Shown: one piece after another, positions 49,909-58,627 of the stretch
How the letters are laid out: each line of letters begins with the position of its first letter
How positions within the stretch are numbered: position 1 is the first letter of the stretch
NCBI RefSeq assembly: GCF_002135345.1
Contig: NZ_NEGI01000001.1
Location: 310,001 to 374,000 of the forward strand
Direction: 5' to 3'
Source of the DNA: Acinetobacter sp. ANC 4648
Lineage (GTDB): Bacteria; Pseudomonadota; Gammaproteobacteria; Pseudomonadales; Moraxellaceae
DNA length: 64,000 nt
Notes under the pieces: generated by a model
Databases searched by the model: none
Seen by the model: only the letters and a program-made list of their open reading frames with translations
Told to the model about the DNA's origin: nothing
Made by a program: the position numbers and the translations under genes

Positions 49909-50796
49909 ATGAATCAAAAACTAGAGCAACTGTTTAAAAACAAGGTCCATGGGAAAGTCGCGCTCATTACCGGTGCATCCAGTGGTATTGGACTAACCGT
50001 AGCAAAAAAATTAGCTTCAGCAGGTGCACATGTACTGTTAGTTGCTCGTACCGAAGAAACCCTCAAACAAGTTCAGGCTGAAATTCAAGCTGAAGGTGGT
50101 CAAGCGACCATTTTTCCATGCGATTTGAATGATATGAATGCCATTGATGAAGTCTCTCAAAAGATTCTTGCATCTGTAGATCATATTGATTTTTTAATTA
50201 ATAATGCAGGGCGTTCAATTCGTCGTGCGGTGCATGAATCTGTAGATCGTTTTCATGACTTTGAACGAACCATGCAATTAAACTACTTCGGTGCAGTCCG
50301 TTTAGTATTAAATCTACTGCCACAGATGATGATGCGTAAAGATGGCCATATCATCAATATCAGTTCGATTGGGGTATTAGCCAATGCGACCCGATTCTCT
50401 GCTTATGTCGCATCCAAAGCAGCTCTAGATGCCTTTAGCCGCTGTCTCTCTGCTGAAGTACATTCGCATAAAATTGCGATTACTTCGGTATATATGCCAT
50501 TAGTGCGGACACCAATGATTGCCCCCACTAAAATTTATAAATATGTTCCTACACTTTCACCTGAACAAGCTGCGGATTTAATTGCCTATGCAATTGTAAA
50601 ACGTCCAAAAAAAGTAACTACACATTTAGGTCGTTTAGCTTCAATTACTTATTCCATTGCACCTGAAATTAACAATAAACTCATGTCGATTGGTTTTAAC
50701 TTATTTCCAAGTTCAACTGCATCTGTCGGTGAGCAAGAAAAACTAAACCTAATGCAACGTGCTTATGCCCGTTTATTCCCTGGTGAACATTGGTAA
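49909..50796 (+). CDS. acr1: Fatty acyl-CoA reductase Acr1 (short-chain dehydrogenase fold)
   Basis: This 295-residue protein is a short-chain dehydrogenase with the cofactor motif TGASSGIG (residues 21-28), NNAG near 98-101 and catalytic Y166-xxx-K170 in YVASK. Length and sequence from end to end, including RSIRRAVHES, APTKIYKYVPTLSPE and the C-terminal ARLFPGEHW, match what I know of Acr1 from Acinetobacter. Acr1 reduces long-chain acyl-CoA to the fatty aldehyde with NADPH, the first committed step toward wax esters. It is peripheral to the membrane. The gene is monocistronic, with a terminator at 50803-50829. Confidence 0.92.
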   Translation: MNQKLEQLFKNKVHGKVALITGASSGIGLTVAKKLASAGAHVLLVARTEETLKQVQAEIQAEGGQATIFPCDLNDMNAIDEVSQKILASVDHIDFLINNAGRSIRRAVHESVDRFHDFERTMQLNYFGAVRLVLNLLPQMMMRKDGHIINISSIGVLANATRFSAYVASKAALDAFSRCLSAEVHSHKIAITSVYMPLVRTPMIAPTKIYKYVPTLSPEQAADLIAYAIVKRPKKVTTHLGRLASITYSIAPEINNKLMSIGFNLFPSSTASVGEQEKLNLMQRAYARLFPGEHW

Positions 50797-50802
50797 TACA
50801 AA

Positions 50803-50829
50803 AAATAGCCTCCAGTAAGGAGGCTATTT
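50803..50829. terminator. Intrinsic terminator of acr1
   Basis: AAATAGCCTCC and GGAGGCTATTT pair perfectly around AGTAA, with T-rich sequence after. It starts 7 bases past the acr1 stop and separates it from the next small gene. Confidence 0.85.
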
Positions 50830-50890
50830 ATTTACTTTGCTGTTTTTTTATCCTATCGTATTTTCCTTGTTGAAAAATATGAGAACAGCC

Positions 50891-51205
50891 ATGAAACTGA
50901 TCTCCACCATCAAAACCATATGCTTTGTAGGTGCTGGACTCTATTTATTTGGTTTGACACAGGATATCTATGTCGATGATATAGACCCACTCGACCTACT
51001 GGGTAATTTGGGGATAATTTTTGTTTTACTCGAAATTGGAATTGCCCTATATCAAGATAAGGACACTCATAAGCTCAGTTTTAAAACACTTTTCGCTAGA
51101 GACACACTGGTCTTGTCCCCTCTCGAACAAATGGCAAATTTCCTTGGACGTGTTGGGATGGTCATGATTATGCTCAGCGTTATTTATAACTTTATCGATA
51201 CTTAA
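50891..51205 (+). CDS. Small inner-membrane protein of unknown function
   Basis: From the ATG at 50891 (GAGA at 6-base spacing) the protein has 104 residues; ATG at 50879 or TTG at 50837 would lengthen it. Hydrophobic helices lie at about residues 8-22, 33-50 and 82-99. A short acidic loop (DIYVDDIDPLD) lies between the first two. I recognise no family. It follows acr1 but is separated by a terminator, and it ends at a strong hairpin shared with tex. Confidence 0.6.
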   Translation: MKLISTIKTICFVGAGLYLFGLTQDIYVDDIDPLDLLGNLGIIFVLLEIGIALYQDKDTHKLSFKTLFARDTLVLSPLEQMANFLGRVGMVMIMLSVIYNFIDT

Positions 51206-51280
51206 ACTCCAAAGCAGAATAATTATATTCATAATATATTTCCAAGCTATTGAGATATTGATTGATAAACACTATCTGTC

Positions 51281-51322
51281 ACTCAATAAAAAACCTCCCA
51301 TCTGGGAGGTTTTTTATTGAGT
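51281..51322. terminator. Bidirectional terminator between the small membrane gene and tex
   Basis: Two perfect 20-base arms (51281-51300 and 51303-51322) with a 2-base centre carry A- and T-runs, giving U-tracts in both directions. It is one of the longest perfect hairpins in the window. Confidence 0.93.
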
Positions 51323-51340
51323 GTTAAAGATTGCTAAATA

Positions 51341-53713
51341 TTATTTAGAACCTTTAATCCCTGCTTGTAATAACAATGCACCTAAACCACCAATTTTATT
51401 TTCTTGAGGTTTAGTCGTCTGTGGCTTGTTGCCATGACGTGGTGCTTTATCATTATTATTTGGACGAGCATTCTGAGGACGTTTTACTTGAGGCTTACGC
51501 TCCCCACGTTGTTCCTGAGTTTGACCATTTTCACGGCGTGGCTGACGCGGTGCTTTAGCTGGCGCTTCAGAACCTTCAGGGCGCATACTTAAATTCACAC
51601 GATTGCGCTCAGCATCTACCTGTAAGACACGCACTTGCACGATTTGACCTGGTTTCACCACTTTATGCGGATCAGCAACAAATTCATTCGCAAGTTCGGA
51701 AATATGCACCAAGCCGTCTTGATGAACGCCAACATCTACGAATGCACCAAAATTAGTCACATTGGTAATCACACCTTCAAGTTGCATACCTTCAGTCAAC
51801 TGAGTCACTTCAGTAATGTCTTCACGAAATTTCGCTGTACGGAATTCTGGACGTGGATCACGACCTGGTTTTTCAAGTTCGCTTAAAACATCTTGAATGG
51901 TCGGTAAACCAAATTTGTCATCTACAAACTCATCGGCTTTGACTTGAGCAATAATCTCAGCATTACCAATAATATCTTTTACTGTCGTTGCTTTTGCAGC
52001 AACAATTTTTTCAACCAAACCATAACTTTCTGGGTGAACTGCTGAAGCATCTAAAGGTTCAGAGCCATCTTGAATACGCAAGAAACCTGCCGCTTGTTCA
52101 AAAGTACGCTCACCTAAACGAGGTACATTCTTCAAAGCTTGACGATTGTCAAAACGACCATGTTCTTTACGGTATTCAAAAATTTGCTGTGCGATTGATT
52201 TATTCAAACCAGCAATATAAGACAAAATCGCAGGAGATGCTGTATTGACATCCACACCGACTGAGTTCACACAATCTTCAACCACAGCTTCAAGCGTTTT
52301 TGCCAAACCAGTTTGGTTAACATCATGTTGATACTGACCCACACCAATTGATTTCGGATCAATTTTTACCAACTCAGCTAATGGATCTTGTAAACGACGT
52401 GCAATAGATACTGCACCACGAATCGAAACATCCAAATCTGGCAATTCAGCAGAAGCGAGTTCAGAAGCTGAATATACCGATGCACCTGCTTCACTGACTG
52501 AAACACGGGTCAATTTCAAATCAGGATTTTGCGTCATCATTTCAGCAACAACGGCTTCAGTTTCACGGCTTGCAGTACCATTACCAATGGCAATTAAGTC
52601 GACATTGAATTCACGGCATAAACGCGCAAGTTCAGCAATTGAACCCGTTTTATCTTCTTTGGGTGCGAATGGATAAATCGTGCTATGTGCAACCACATCA
52701 CCCGAAGCATTCACTACCGCTAGTTTTACACCAGTACGAATACCAGGATCTACACCCAACGTACAACGTGAACCCGCTGGTGCAGAAAGCAATAAATGAC
52801 GTAGATTTTCAGCAAATACATCCATTGCTTCAGTTTCAGCAGCAAGACGTTTTTCAGTCAATAATGAATGTTCAATTTGAGGACGAATCTTACCTAACCA
52901 AAACAGTTTTGCAGTTTGCTTTAAGAAGTCTTGGCGAGCTTGTGGTTGAACTTGGTCAAGATTGTATTCCGTTTCAATGCGCGCCAGTGGTTGATCATCT
53001 TGACCTTCCACTTTCAAGCCCAATACATTTTCTTGGCGACCACGTAACATCGCCAATAAGCGATGTGAAGGGACTTTATTTAAGTTCTCAGAGAAGTCGA
53101 AATAATCACGAAATTTCTTACCAACTTCTTTTTTCTCATCTGATGCAACCAAGCTTTTTAACATTGCCGTTTTCGCAAATGTGGTTTTAAGCTCAGTAGT
53201 CAGTGCAATATTCTGTGCCCACTCATCAATAATAATGTGTTGAATCGCATCCAATTGACTTTCTACAGTGGCATAGTCCGGATGACTAAAACCAGCCAAA
53301 GCCTCAGTCGGTTCAACTTGTTCCATTAAGATTTTTTCAGCAATTGGACCTAAACCAGCTTCCTTTGCTTTAAATGATTTACTGGTACGTTTCGGACGGT
53401 ATGGTGCGTAAATTTCTTCTAATGCATTTTTAGTTTCTGCTGCATTTACGCGAGCTAACATATCATCAGATAATTTATTTTGTTCTTTTAAAGATTCTAT
53501 TACTTTTTCACGGCGTTCATACAAATCACGTAAATAAACTAAGCGTGTATCAAGTTGACGTAATTGCACATCGTCTAAACCTTGCGTTACTTCTTTACGG
53601 TAACGTGCGATAAATGGAACACTAGAACCGTCATCTATCAGTTTAATGGCAGCTTCTACTTGGTTTGGACGTACGGCAAGTTCACTTGCCAACTGCTGAA
53701 CTAAGTCAGTCAT
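51341..53713 (-). CDS. tex: RNA-binding transcription accessory protein Tex
   Basis: This protein of 790 residues is read from the ATG at 53713; a GTG 15 bases upstream is possible. The domain order of Tex is clear: an N-terminal helical part, a YqgF/RuvX-like nuclease fold around residues 320-450 (LGVDPGIRTGVKLAVV), and helix-hairpin-helix motifs (IFEYRKEHGRFDNRQALKNV). A C-terminal S1 RNA-binding domain spans about 640-710 (EGVITNVTNFGAFVDVGVHQ). A basic, Pro/Asn/Gln-rich tail ends the protein. Tex is a nucleic-acid-binding factor linked to transcription and RNA turnover. It is monocistronic. Confidence 0.95.
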   Translation of the reverse strand: MTDLVQQLASELAVRPNQVEAAIKLIDDGSSVPFIARYRKEVTQGLDDVQLRQLDTRLVYLRDLYERREKVIESLKEQNKLSDDMLARVNAAETKNALEEIYAPYRPKRTSKSFKAKEAGLGPIAEKILMEQVEPTEALAGFSHPDYATVESQLDAIQHIIIDEWAQNIALTTELKTTFAKTAMLKSLVASDEKKEVGKKFRDYFDFSENLNKVPSHRLLAMLRGRQENVLGLKVEGQDDQPLARIETEYNLDQVQPQARQDFLKQTAKLFWLGKIRPQIEHSLLTEKRLAAETEAMDVFAENLRHLLLSAPAGSRCTLGVDPGIRTGVKLAVVNASGDVVAHSTIYPFAPKEDKTGSIAELARLCREFNVDLIAIGNGTASRETEAVVAEMMTQNPDLKLTRVSVSEAGASVYSASELASAELPDLDVSIRGAVSIARRLQDPLAELVKIDPKSIGVGQYQHDVNQTGLAKTLEAVVEDCVNSVGVDVNTASPAILSYIAGLNKSIAQQIFEYRKEHGRFDNRQALKNVPRLGERTFEQAAGFLRIQDGSEPLDASAVHPESYGLVEKIVAAKATTVKDIIGNAEIIAQVKADEFVDDKFGLPTIQDVLSELEKPGRDPRPEFRTAKFREDITEVTQLTEGMQLEGVITNVTNFGAFVDVGVHQDGLVHISELANEFVADPHKVVKPGQIVQVRVLQVDAERNRVNLSMRPEGSEAPAKAPRQPRRENGQTQEQRGERKPQVKRPQNARPNNNDKAPRHGNKPQTTKPQENKIGGLGALLLQAGIKGSK

Positions 53714-53880
53714 CGTGTTTAATTCCACAAGGATAAGGACTAAAAGTTAGTGATTATAAAGACCAAGACCATAAAATCCACAATTGTTTTGCAAATTACT
53801 AAAGAAAAAACTATAAAAGCTTACTTTTCAATATTTTTTTCTATGCAATCAGTAGTTTCTTGCTTATTTGACGAATCAGA

Positions 53881-54234
53881 TTACGCCTGTAAAACAACCT
53901 GTCCAATCTTCCATTGAGCGCCTTTACGCTGCCCACCTCATACCGATTATATTACGTGAGAAAATATGTTTGAAATCCTGCTTTACTCACCTGCTCCTGC
54001 ACGTACAGCATAGATATTTCTATTGCCCAAATTTCAATCAATAAAAAAGCAAAGTAACGCTTTTTATCTAATTTGAAATACCCCTTCGAATTACTCAAAT
54101 TTTTACCAACCAGCCTCTCCTGCAATTGGCCGCCCAGCCTCATCAATCACTCGCCCTGTTATTTCAGGTTGAGAAAGCCGGCGCATACATGCACTTAAAC
54201 AAAAGCTGAGCAGTATTAAGCTTAAAATTTTCAA
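53881..54234 (-). pseudogene. Decayed lipoprotein gene with carboxypeptidase-regulatory-like domain
   Basis: Reading the minus strand in three pieces gives one coherent protein. From a TTG at 54234, residues 1-43 are a lipoprotein signal with lipobox LSAC (Cys16), then EITGRVIDEAGRPIAGE, and a stop at 54103. In another frame (54146-53952) comes GYFKLDKKRYFAFLLIEIW and SKAGFQTYF. Back in the first frame, GGQRKGAQWKIGQVVLQA ends at TAA 53881. The GRVID-GRPIAG and GYF-KAGF pattern is typical of small beta-sandwich lipoproteins. At least two frameshifts and in-frame stops separate the parts, so it is probably not functional. The original start may have been ATG. Confidence 0.7.
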
Positions 54235-54423
54235 TTAAAATTGGATGGTTTTTTTATTTATAAACATAGAATGCCTTCAATTATTTTCAGATGTTGTTTT
54301 TTGGTTTAAAAACGCCCTTTAAATTGTAATTTTGAGCAAATTGATACATAGTCTTAACAAGAACTTAGGCATTATACTGAGACTAACGAATATTTATAAT
54401 TTACAATATTAAGGGAGTGCATC

Positions 54424-55188
54424 ATGAGTTTAGTTGTACCTGCTGAAAATACAGACGTTGTACACCATGAAACTGACCGAGTCGAACGCATTTTAGTGGT
54501 CGATGATGATGTACGTTTACGTACCCTTTTACAGCGGTTTTTAGAAGATAAAGGCTTTGTCGTTAAAACGGCTCACGATGCCACACAAATGGATCGACTG
54601 TTACAACGTGAATTATTTTCACTGATTGTGCTCGACTTTATGTTACCTGTAGAAGATGGTTTAAGTATTTGCCGACGCTTACGCCAATCCAACATCGATA
54701 CTCCCATTATCATGCTCACTGCACGCGGTAGCGATTCTGACCGAATTGCTGGCTTAGAAGCTGGTGCAGATGATTACCTGCCCAAACCATTTAACCCGAA
54801 TGAATTACTGGCACGTATTCGCGCAGTACTACGTCGTCAAGTTCGTGAAGTTCCTGGTGCACCTAGCCAGAATTTTGAAGTGGTTTCATTTGGCCCTTGG
54901 TCGCTAGATCTCTCTACACGTACTTTAACTCGTGAAGGTCAAGTAGTGACTTTAACCACGGGTGAGTTTGCGGTACTGAAAGCTTTAGTTCAGCATCCAC
55001 GTGAACCGCTAACACGCGATAAATTAATGAATTTAGCACGTGGCCGTGAATGGGGTGCGATGGAACGCTCAATTGATGTTCAAGTTTCTCGCCTGCGTCG
55101 TCTAATTGAAGAAAATCCAGCTCGTGCACGCTATATCCAAACCGTATGGGGTGTGGGTTATGTTTTTGTTCCAGATGGTGCTGAATAA
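54424..55188 (+). CDS. ompR: OmpR-family response regulator
   Basis: This 254-residue regulator has a receiver domain (acidic pocket VVDDDVRL near 25-32, phospho-acceptor Asp71 in VLDFMLP, Lys121 region in LPKPF) and a C-terminal winged-helix DNA-binding domain (LTTGEFAVLKALVQHP, RSIDVQVSRLRRLIE, YIQTVWGVGYVF). An N-terminal extension of about 20 residues precedes the receiver. With the sensor encoded downstream it resembles OmpR/EnvZ of osmotic and envelope control. The ATG has AAGGGAG upstream. A hairpin ends the message at 55201-55229. Confidence 0.93.
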   Translation: MSLVVPAENTDVVHHETDRVERILVVDDDVRLRTLLQRFLEDKGFVVKTAHDATQMDRLLQRELFSLIVLDFMLPVEDGLSICRRLRQSNIDTPIIMLTARGSDSDRIAGLEAGADDYLPKPFNPNELLARIRAVLRRQVREVPGAPSQNFEVVSFGPWSLDLSTRTLTREGQVVTLTTGEFAVLKALVQHPREPLTRDKLMNLARGREWGAMERSIDVQVSRLRRLIEENPARARYIQTVWGVGYVFVPDGAE

Positions 55189-55200
55189 TTCTAAGCTCAA

Positions 55201-55229
55201 CAAAATAAGCCTTTCGAAGGCTTATTTTG
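55201..55229 (+). terminator. Intrinsic terminator between ompR and envZ
   Basis: Perfect 13-base arms CAAAATAAGCCTT and AAGGCTTATTTTG surround TCG, with a T-rich tract (TTTTGTTTTTAATTT) after. It lies 12 bases past ompR and 125 bases before envZ. Confidence 0.85.
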
Positions 55230-55354
55230 TTTTTAATTTCAATTACTCAAAATTTTGTTCTCAAAATGCTATCACAACAAGAATGAGTTTCCATTTTTTA
55301 ATAAAATTGCTTACCTAAATAAACGATAAAAGCCAGTTAGCTTAGGATGTATTT

Positions 55355-56815
55355 GTGAAACTAGACCCCATTGATCCACAAGAATTTACAGACTTCGCCG
55401 CCTATTCAGAAAAAAAGCGCACTCGTTCGGAACGCTTTCTCGATAAAATCAAACCCCGTTCTGCGGCTATGCGCACCACGATTTTGGTCTTATTTACGGT
55501 AGTTTTTAGTCTATTTATGTCGTTGTGGTTTTTTTGGAAAACACTCTATTTACCTGAGATTCAACAACATGCACGATATCTTGCAGTTGAATTAGACATT
55601 ATCAACAATCCAAAATTAAAAATTTTTCATGATAATACCGAACTTGATATTGATCAGTGGCTGAAGCAGCGGGTTGGCGTGGAATATGTCACGAATCCAA
55701 AAGAATTCCCCAATGTAAAAGACAAACTGATTGCCGATTTCTTTACTAATCGCATTGAACATCAGCTTGCAAAAGAAATGCAGATTAAAGATGTGACCGT
55801 TTATTTCCAGTTTAAACCGAGTCCTCGTATTTGGATTCAAACACCTGAAATGCATGGTAATTGGGTCAGAGAGCCACTCAATACCTATGCGAACTATAGT
55901 CCTGAACTGATTTTGGGCTGGTTATTAGGTATTCCACTGATTGCAGCTGCGATTATTTTGACCTTGGTCAGGCAGCTAAATCGTCCATTACGCCGCTTAC
56001 AAAATGCAGCCAACAACTACAGTAAAACCGGCAAAGCGCCCTATTTAGAAACTAATCATGGCCCGCAAGAAATACGTGAAGTTAATCAAGCATTTAATCA
56101 TATGGTATATACGCTTGAACAAATCGAACGGGATCGACAAATTATGTTGGCCGGAATTTCACATGATTTGCGCACCCCACTCACGCGTATTCGTTTGAGT
56201 GCTGAAATGATGCCTGATGATGACTTTTTAAAAGAAGGGCTCATTTATGATGTGGAAGATATGGATGCAATTTTGAATCAATTCATTTCTTATATGCGGG
56301 ATGGCTCCGATGAAGAACTACAAGAGACGAATATCAACACTCTACTACAAGAACTTATAATCCAATTCAAACCTTTGGATATCCGTTTTGAGCCACAGCA
56401 ATTACCAACGATTACAGCGCGTTCTTTGTCGCTAAAGCGGCTGATTGGTAATTTAATTAACAATTCAAAACGCTATGGTGCCGAACCGATAGAATTGGCT
56501 GCATATGTTGAAAATGACCATATTAAAATTAGTGTATCTGATCATGGCGAAGGAATTCCAGAAGATCAAATTGATGAGTTGATGCAACCCTTTGTACGCG
56601 GTAATGCAGCAAGAACCGTTCAAGGAAGTGGACTTGGTCTAGCGATCGTCAAACGTATTGTCGATATCCATCAAGGTGAATTACTGATTCACAACCGCTC
56701 AGAAGGCGGACTTGAAGCCATCATCTCCTTACCTTTGGTAAAGGAAAAAGAACAAGAAAATCTACCCGCCAATCCCATTCAAAAAATCAAACAAACATTG
56801 AGTGATCACTTTTAA
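55355..56815 (+). CDS. envZ: EnvZ-like sensor histidine kinase
   Basis: This 486-residue kinase starts at GTG (AGGA at 7-base spacing). Membrane helices at about residues 40-62 and 186-206 frame a periplasmic domain of roughly 120 residues. A HAMP region follows (RQLNRPLRRLQNAANNYSKTG), then the dimerisation/phospho-acceptor H270 in ISHDLRTPLTRIR, and the ATPase N (LIGNLINNSKRYG), G1 (SDHGEGIP) and G2 (GSGLGLAIVKRIV) boxes. It is the cognate sensor of the upstream OmpR-type regulator. A long N-terminal cytoplasmic segment (about 38 residues) is present. Confidence 0.92.
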   Translation: MKLDPIDPQEFTDFAAYSEKKRTRSERFLDKIKPRSAAMRTTILVLFTVVFSLFMSLWFFWKTLYLPEIQQHARYLAVELDIINNPKLKIFHDNTELDIDQWLKQRVGVEYVTNPKEFPNVKDKLIADFFTNRIEHQLAKEMQIKDVTVYFQFKPSPRIWIQTPEMHGNWVREPLNTYANYSPELILGWLLGIPLIAAAIILTLVRQLNRPLRRLQNAANNYSKTGKAPYLETNHGPQEIREVNQAFNHMVYTLEQIERDRQIMLAGISHDLRTPLTRIRLSAEMMPDDDFLKEGLIYDVEDMDAILNQFISYMRDGSDEELQETNINTLLQELIIQFKPLDIRFEPQQLPTITARSLSLKRLIGNLINNSKRYGAEPIELAAYVENDHIKISVSDHGEGIPEDQIDELMQPFVRGNAARTVQGSGLGLAIVKRIVDIHQGELLIHNRSEGGLEAIISLPLVKEKEQENLPANPIQKIKQTLSDHF

Positions 56816-56826
56816 CGATCACTCAA
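56798..56826. terminator. Inverted repeat spanning the envZ stop codon
   Basis: TTGAGTGATC (56798-56807) and GATCACTCAA (56817-56826) are perfect 10-bp arms around 9 bases that include the TAA stop. No U-tract follows on the plus strand, so termination is uncertain. Confidence 0.4.
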
Positions 56827-56954
56827 TCAAACGAGCAATAGTTTATTTATTTTTAAATAACACCATTATTTCATTAAAAAATAATAACTTAAAAACCATC
56901 AATAAAATCTATACCAGTATTTACTGAAAAAATTAGACCTTAGCATTAGAGGCA

Positions 56955-56983
56955 TGCACAATCCCTGTATAGGGCGGTACAAT
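56955..56983 (+). promoter_or_regulatory. Possible promoter of the CoA-transferase gene
   Basis: TGCACA (56955-56960), a 17-base spacer and TACAAT (56978-56983) lie 35 bases before the start at 57018. The -10 box is near consensus; the -35 matches 4 of 6. Confidence 0.45.
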
Positions 56984-57017
56984 CCGTATAGTTTTGAACA
57001 AGAATTGAGCGCAACCC

Positions 57018-58538
57018 ATGTCTTTAGATCGTATTCGTTTAGCGTCACTTCATGACAAAGTCATGAGCGCAGAACAAGCTGCTACTTTTATCCAAGATGG
57101 TATGACAGTAGGTATGAGTGGCTTCACTCGTGCAGGCGAAGCAAAAGCTGTACCTTTAGCCTTAGTGAAACAAGCAAAGGAAAATCCTTTAAAAATCACT
57201 TTAATTACGGGTGCGAGTTTGGGTAATGACCTAGACAAACAATTAACTGAAGCGGGTGTTCTTGCGCGTCGTTTACCATTCCAAGTCGACAATACTTTAC
57301 GTAAAGCCATTAATAAAGGCGAAGTAATGTTCATCGATCAGCATTTGTCTGAAACTGTTGAACAAATGCGTAATCTTCAGCTTAAAAAACCTGATGTTGC
57401 AATTATTGAAGCAGTTGCGATTACTGAAGATGGCGGCATCATCCCGACAACTTCTGTAGGTAACTCTGCAAGTTTTGCCATTTTTGCTGAAAAAGTCATT
57501 ATTGAAATTAATACCAATTTAAGCCCTGCTTTCGAAGGCTTACATGATATTTATATCCCAACCTATCGTCCAACACGTCAAGCCATTCCATTGACTCAAG
57601 TCGATGAGCGTATTGGTACTACTGCAATCAATATTGATCCTGCAAAAATTGTCGGTATTGTGATTAATGGTGAATACCATGATTCTCCATCTACGGTGAC
57701 TGAACCAGACGATGAAACTCAAGGTATTGCCAACCATTTGATTAATTTCTTCGAACAAGAAGTTGCCGCTGGTCGTTTACCGAAAAACCTAGGCCCATTA
57801 CAAGCAGGTATCGGCTCTATTGCCAATGCAGTATTAACGGGTCTGAAAGATTCAAATTTTGAAGATTTAGTGATGTACTCTGAAGTCCTACAAGACTGTA
57901 CTTTCGAGTTAATTGATGCTGGTAAAATGAAATTTGCCTCAGGTTCTTCAATTACACTTTCGGCTAAATATGGCGAAAAAGTATTTAATAATCTTGAAGC
58001 ATACAAAGATAAACTGGTACTTCGCCCACAAGAAATTTCAAACCATCCTGAATTAGTACGTCGTTTAGGTATTATTGGGATTAACACTGCACTCGAATTT
58101 GATATTTACGGTAACGTAAACTCAACGCATGTGTGTGGTACCAAAATGATGAATGGTATCGGCGGTTCAGGTGACTTTGCCCGTAATGCCCACTTGGCTA
58201 TTTTCGTAACCAAGTCGATTGCTAAAAATGGGGATATCTCATCAATCGTGCCAATGGCATCGCATATCGATCACACTGAACATGATGTTGATATTCTGGT
58301 TACTGAACAAGGTATGGCAGATTTACGTGGTTTAGCACCACGTGAACGTGCTCGTGCCATTATCGATAACTGTGCACACCCAACATACCGTGATGCATTA
58401 AACGATTATTTTGATCGCTCTTGTGCAAAAGGTGGTCATACGCCTCATCTTCTTCGTGAAGCGCTATCATGGCATTCTAATTTCGAAGAAACAGGTCATA
58501 TGCTAGCTGCTCAAGAACCAGCTAAAAAATCAGCATAA
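57018..58538 (+). CDS. Acetyl-CoA hydrolase/transferase family protein (succinyl-CoA:acetate CoA-transferase type)
   Basis: This 506-residue enzyme has two CoA-transferase lobes. The likely catalytic Glu is E289 in MYSEVLQD, and GIGSIANAVLTGL and MNGIGGSGDFARNAHL are typical of the Cat1/AarC/ScpC group. It should move CoA between succinyl-CoA (or propionyl-CoA) and acetate, or hydrolyse acetyl-CoA; sequence alone does not decide. It is cytoplasmic. The gene is monocistronic with a clear terminator. Role in acetate or acyl-CoA balance is inferred. Confidence 0.87.
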   Translation: MSLDRIRLASLHDKVMSAEQAATFIQDGMTVGMSGFTRAGEAKAVPLALVKQAKENPLKITLITGASLGNDLDKQLTEAGVLARRLPFQVDNTLRKAINKGEVMFIDQHLSETVEQMRNLQLKKPDVAIIEAVAITEDGGIIPTTSVGNSASFAIFAEKVIIEINTNLSPAFEGLHDIYIPTYRPTRQAIPLTQVDERIGTTAINIDPAKIVGIVINGEYHDSPSTVTEPDDETQGIANHLINFFEQEVAAGRLPKNLGPLQAGIGSIANAVLTGLKDSNFEDLVMYSEVLQDCTFELIDAGKMKFASGSSITLSAKYGEKVFNNLEAYKDKLVLRPQEISNHPELVRRLGIIGINTALEFDIYGNVNSTHVCGTKMMNGIGGSGDFARNAHLAIFVTKSIAKNGDISSIVPMASHIDHTEHDVDILVTEQGMADLRGLAPRERARAIIDNCAHPTYRDALNDYFDRSCAKGGHTPHLLREALSWHSNFEETGHMLAAQEPAKKSA

Positions 58539-58547
58539 ATCCTAATG

Positions 58548-58581
58548 CAATAAAAAACGCCCCGTGAGGCGTTTTTTATTG
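58548..58581. terminator. Bidirectional terminator between the CoA-transferase and GMC genes
   Basis: Perfect 14-base arms CAATAAAAAACGCC and GGCGTTTTTTATTG surround CCGTGA, with A- and T-runs serving both strands. Confidence 0.92.
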
Positions 58582-58627
58582 GCTAAAATAAAATATTCAA
58601 CCCATCACATGATTCACTAATGAACAA

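Noticed and set aside
52639..53190. 183-residue plus-strand open frame inside tex
   Set aside because: Antisense to well-conserved tex coding sequence; composition is that of a reverse-frame shadow (His/Tyr/Gln-rich, no domain).
53952..54146. 64-residue minus-strand open frame
   Set aside because: Not an independent gene: it is the middle, frameshifted part of the decayed lipoprotein gene at 53881-54234.
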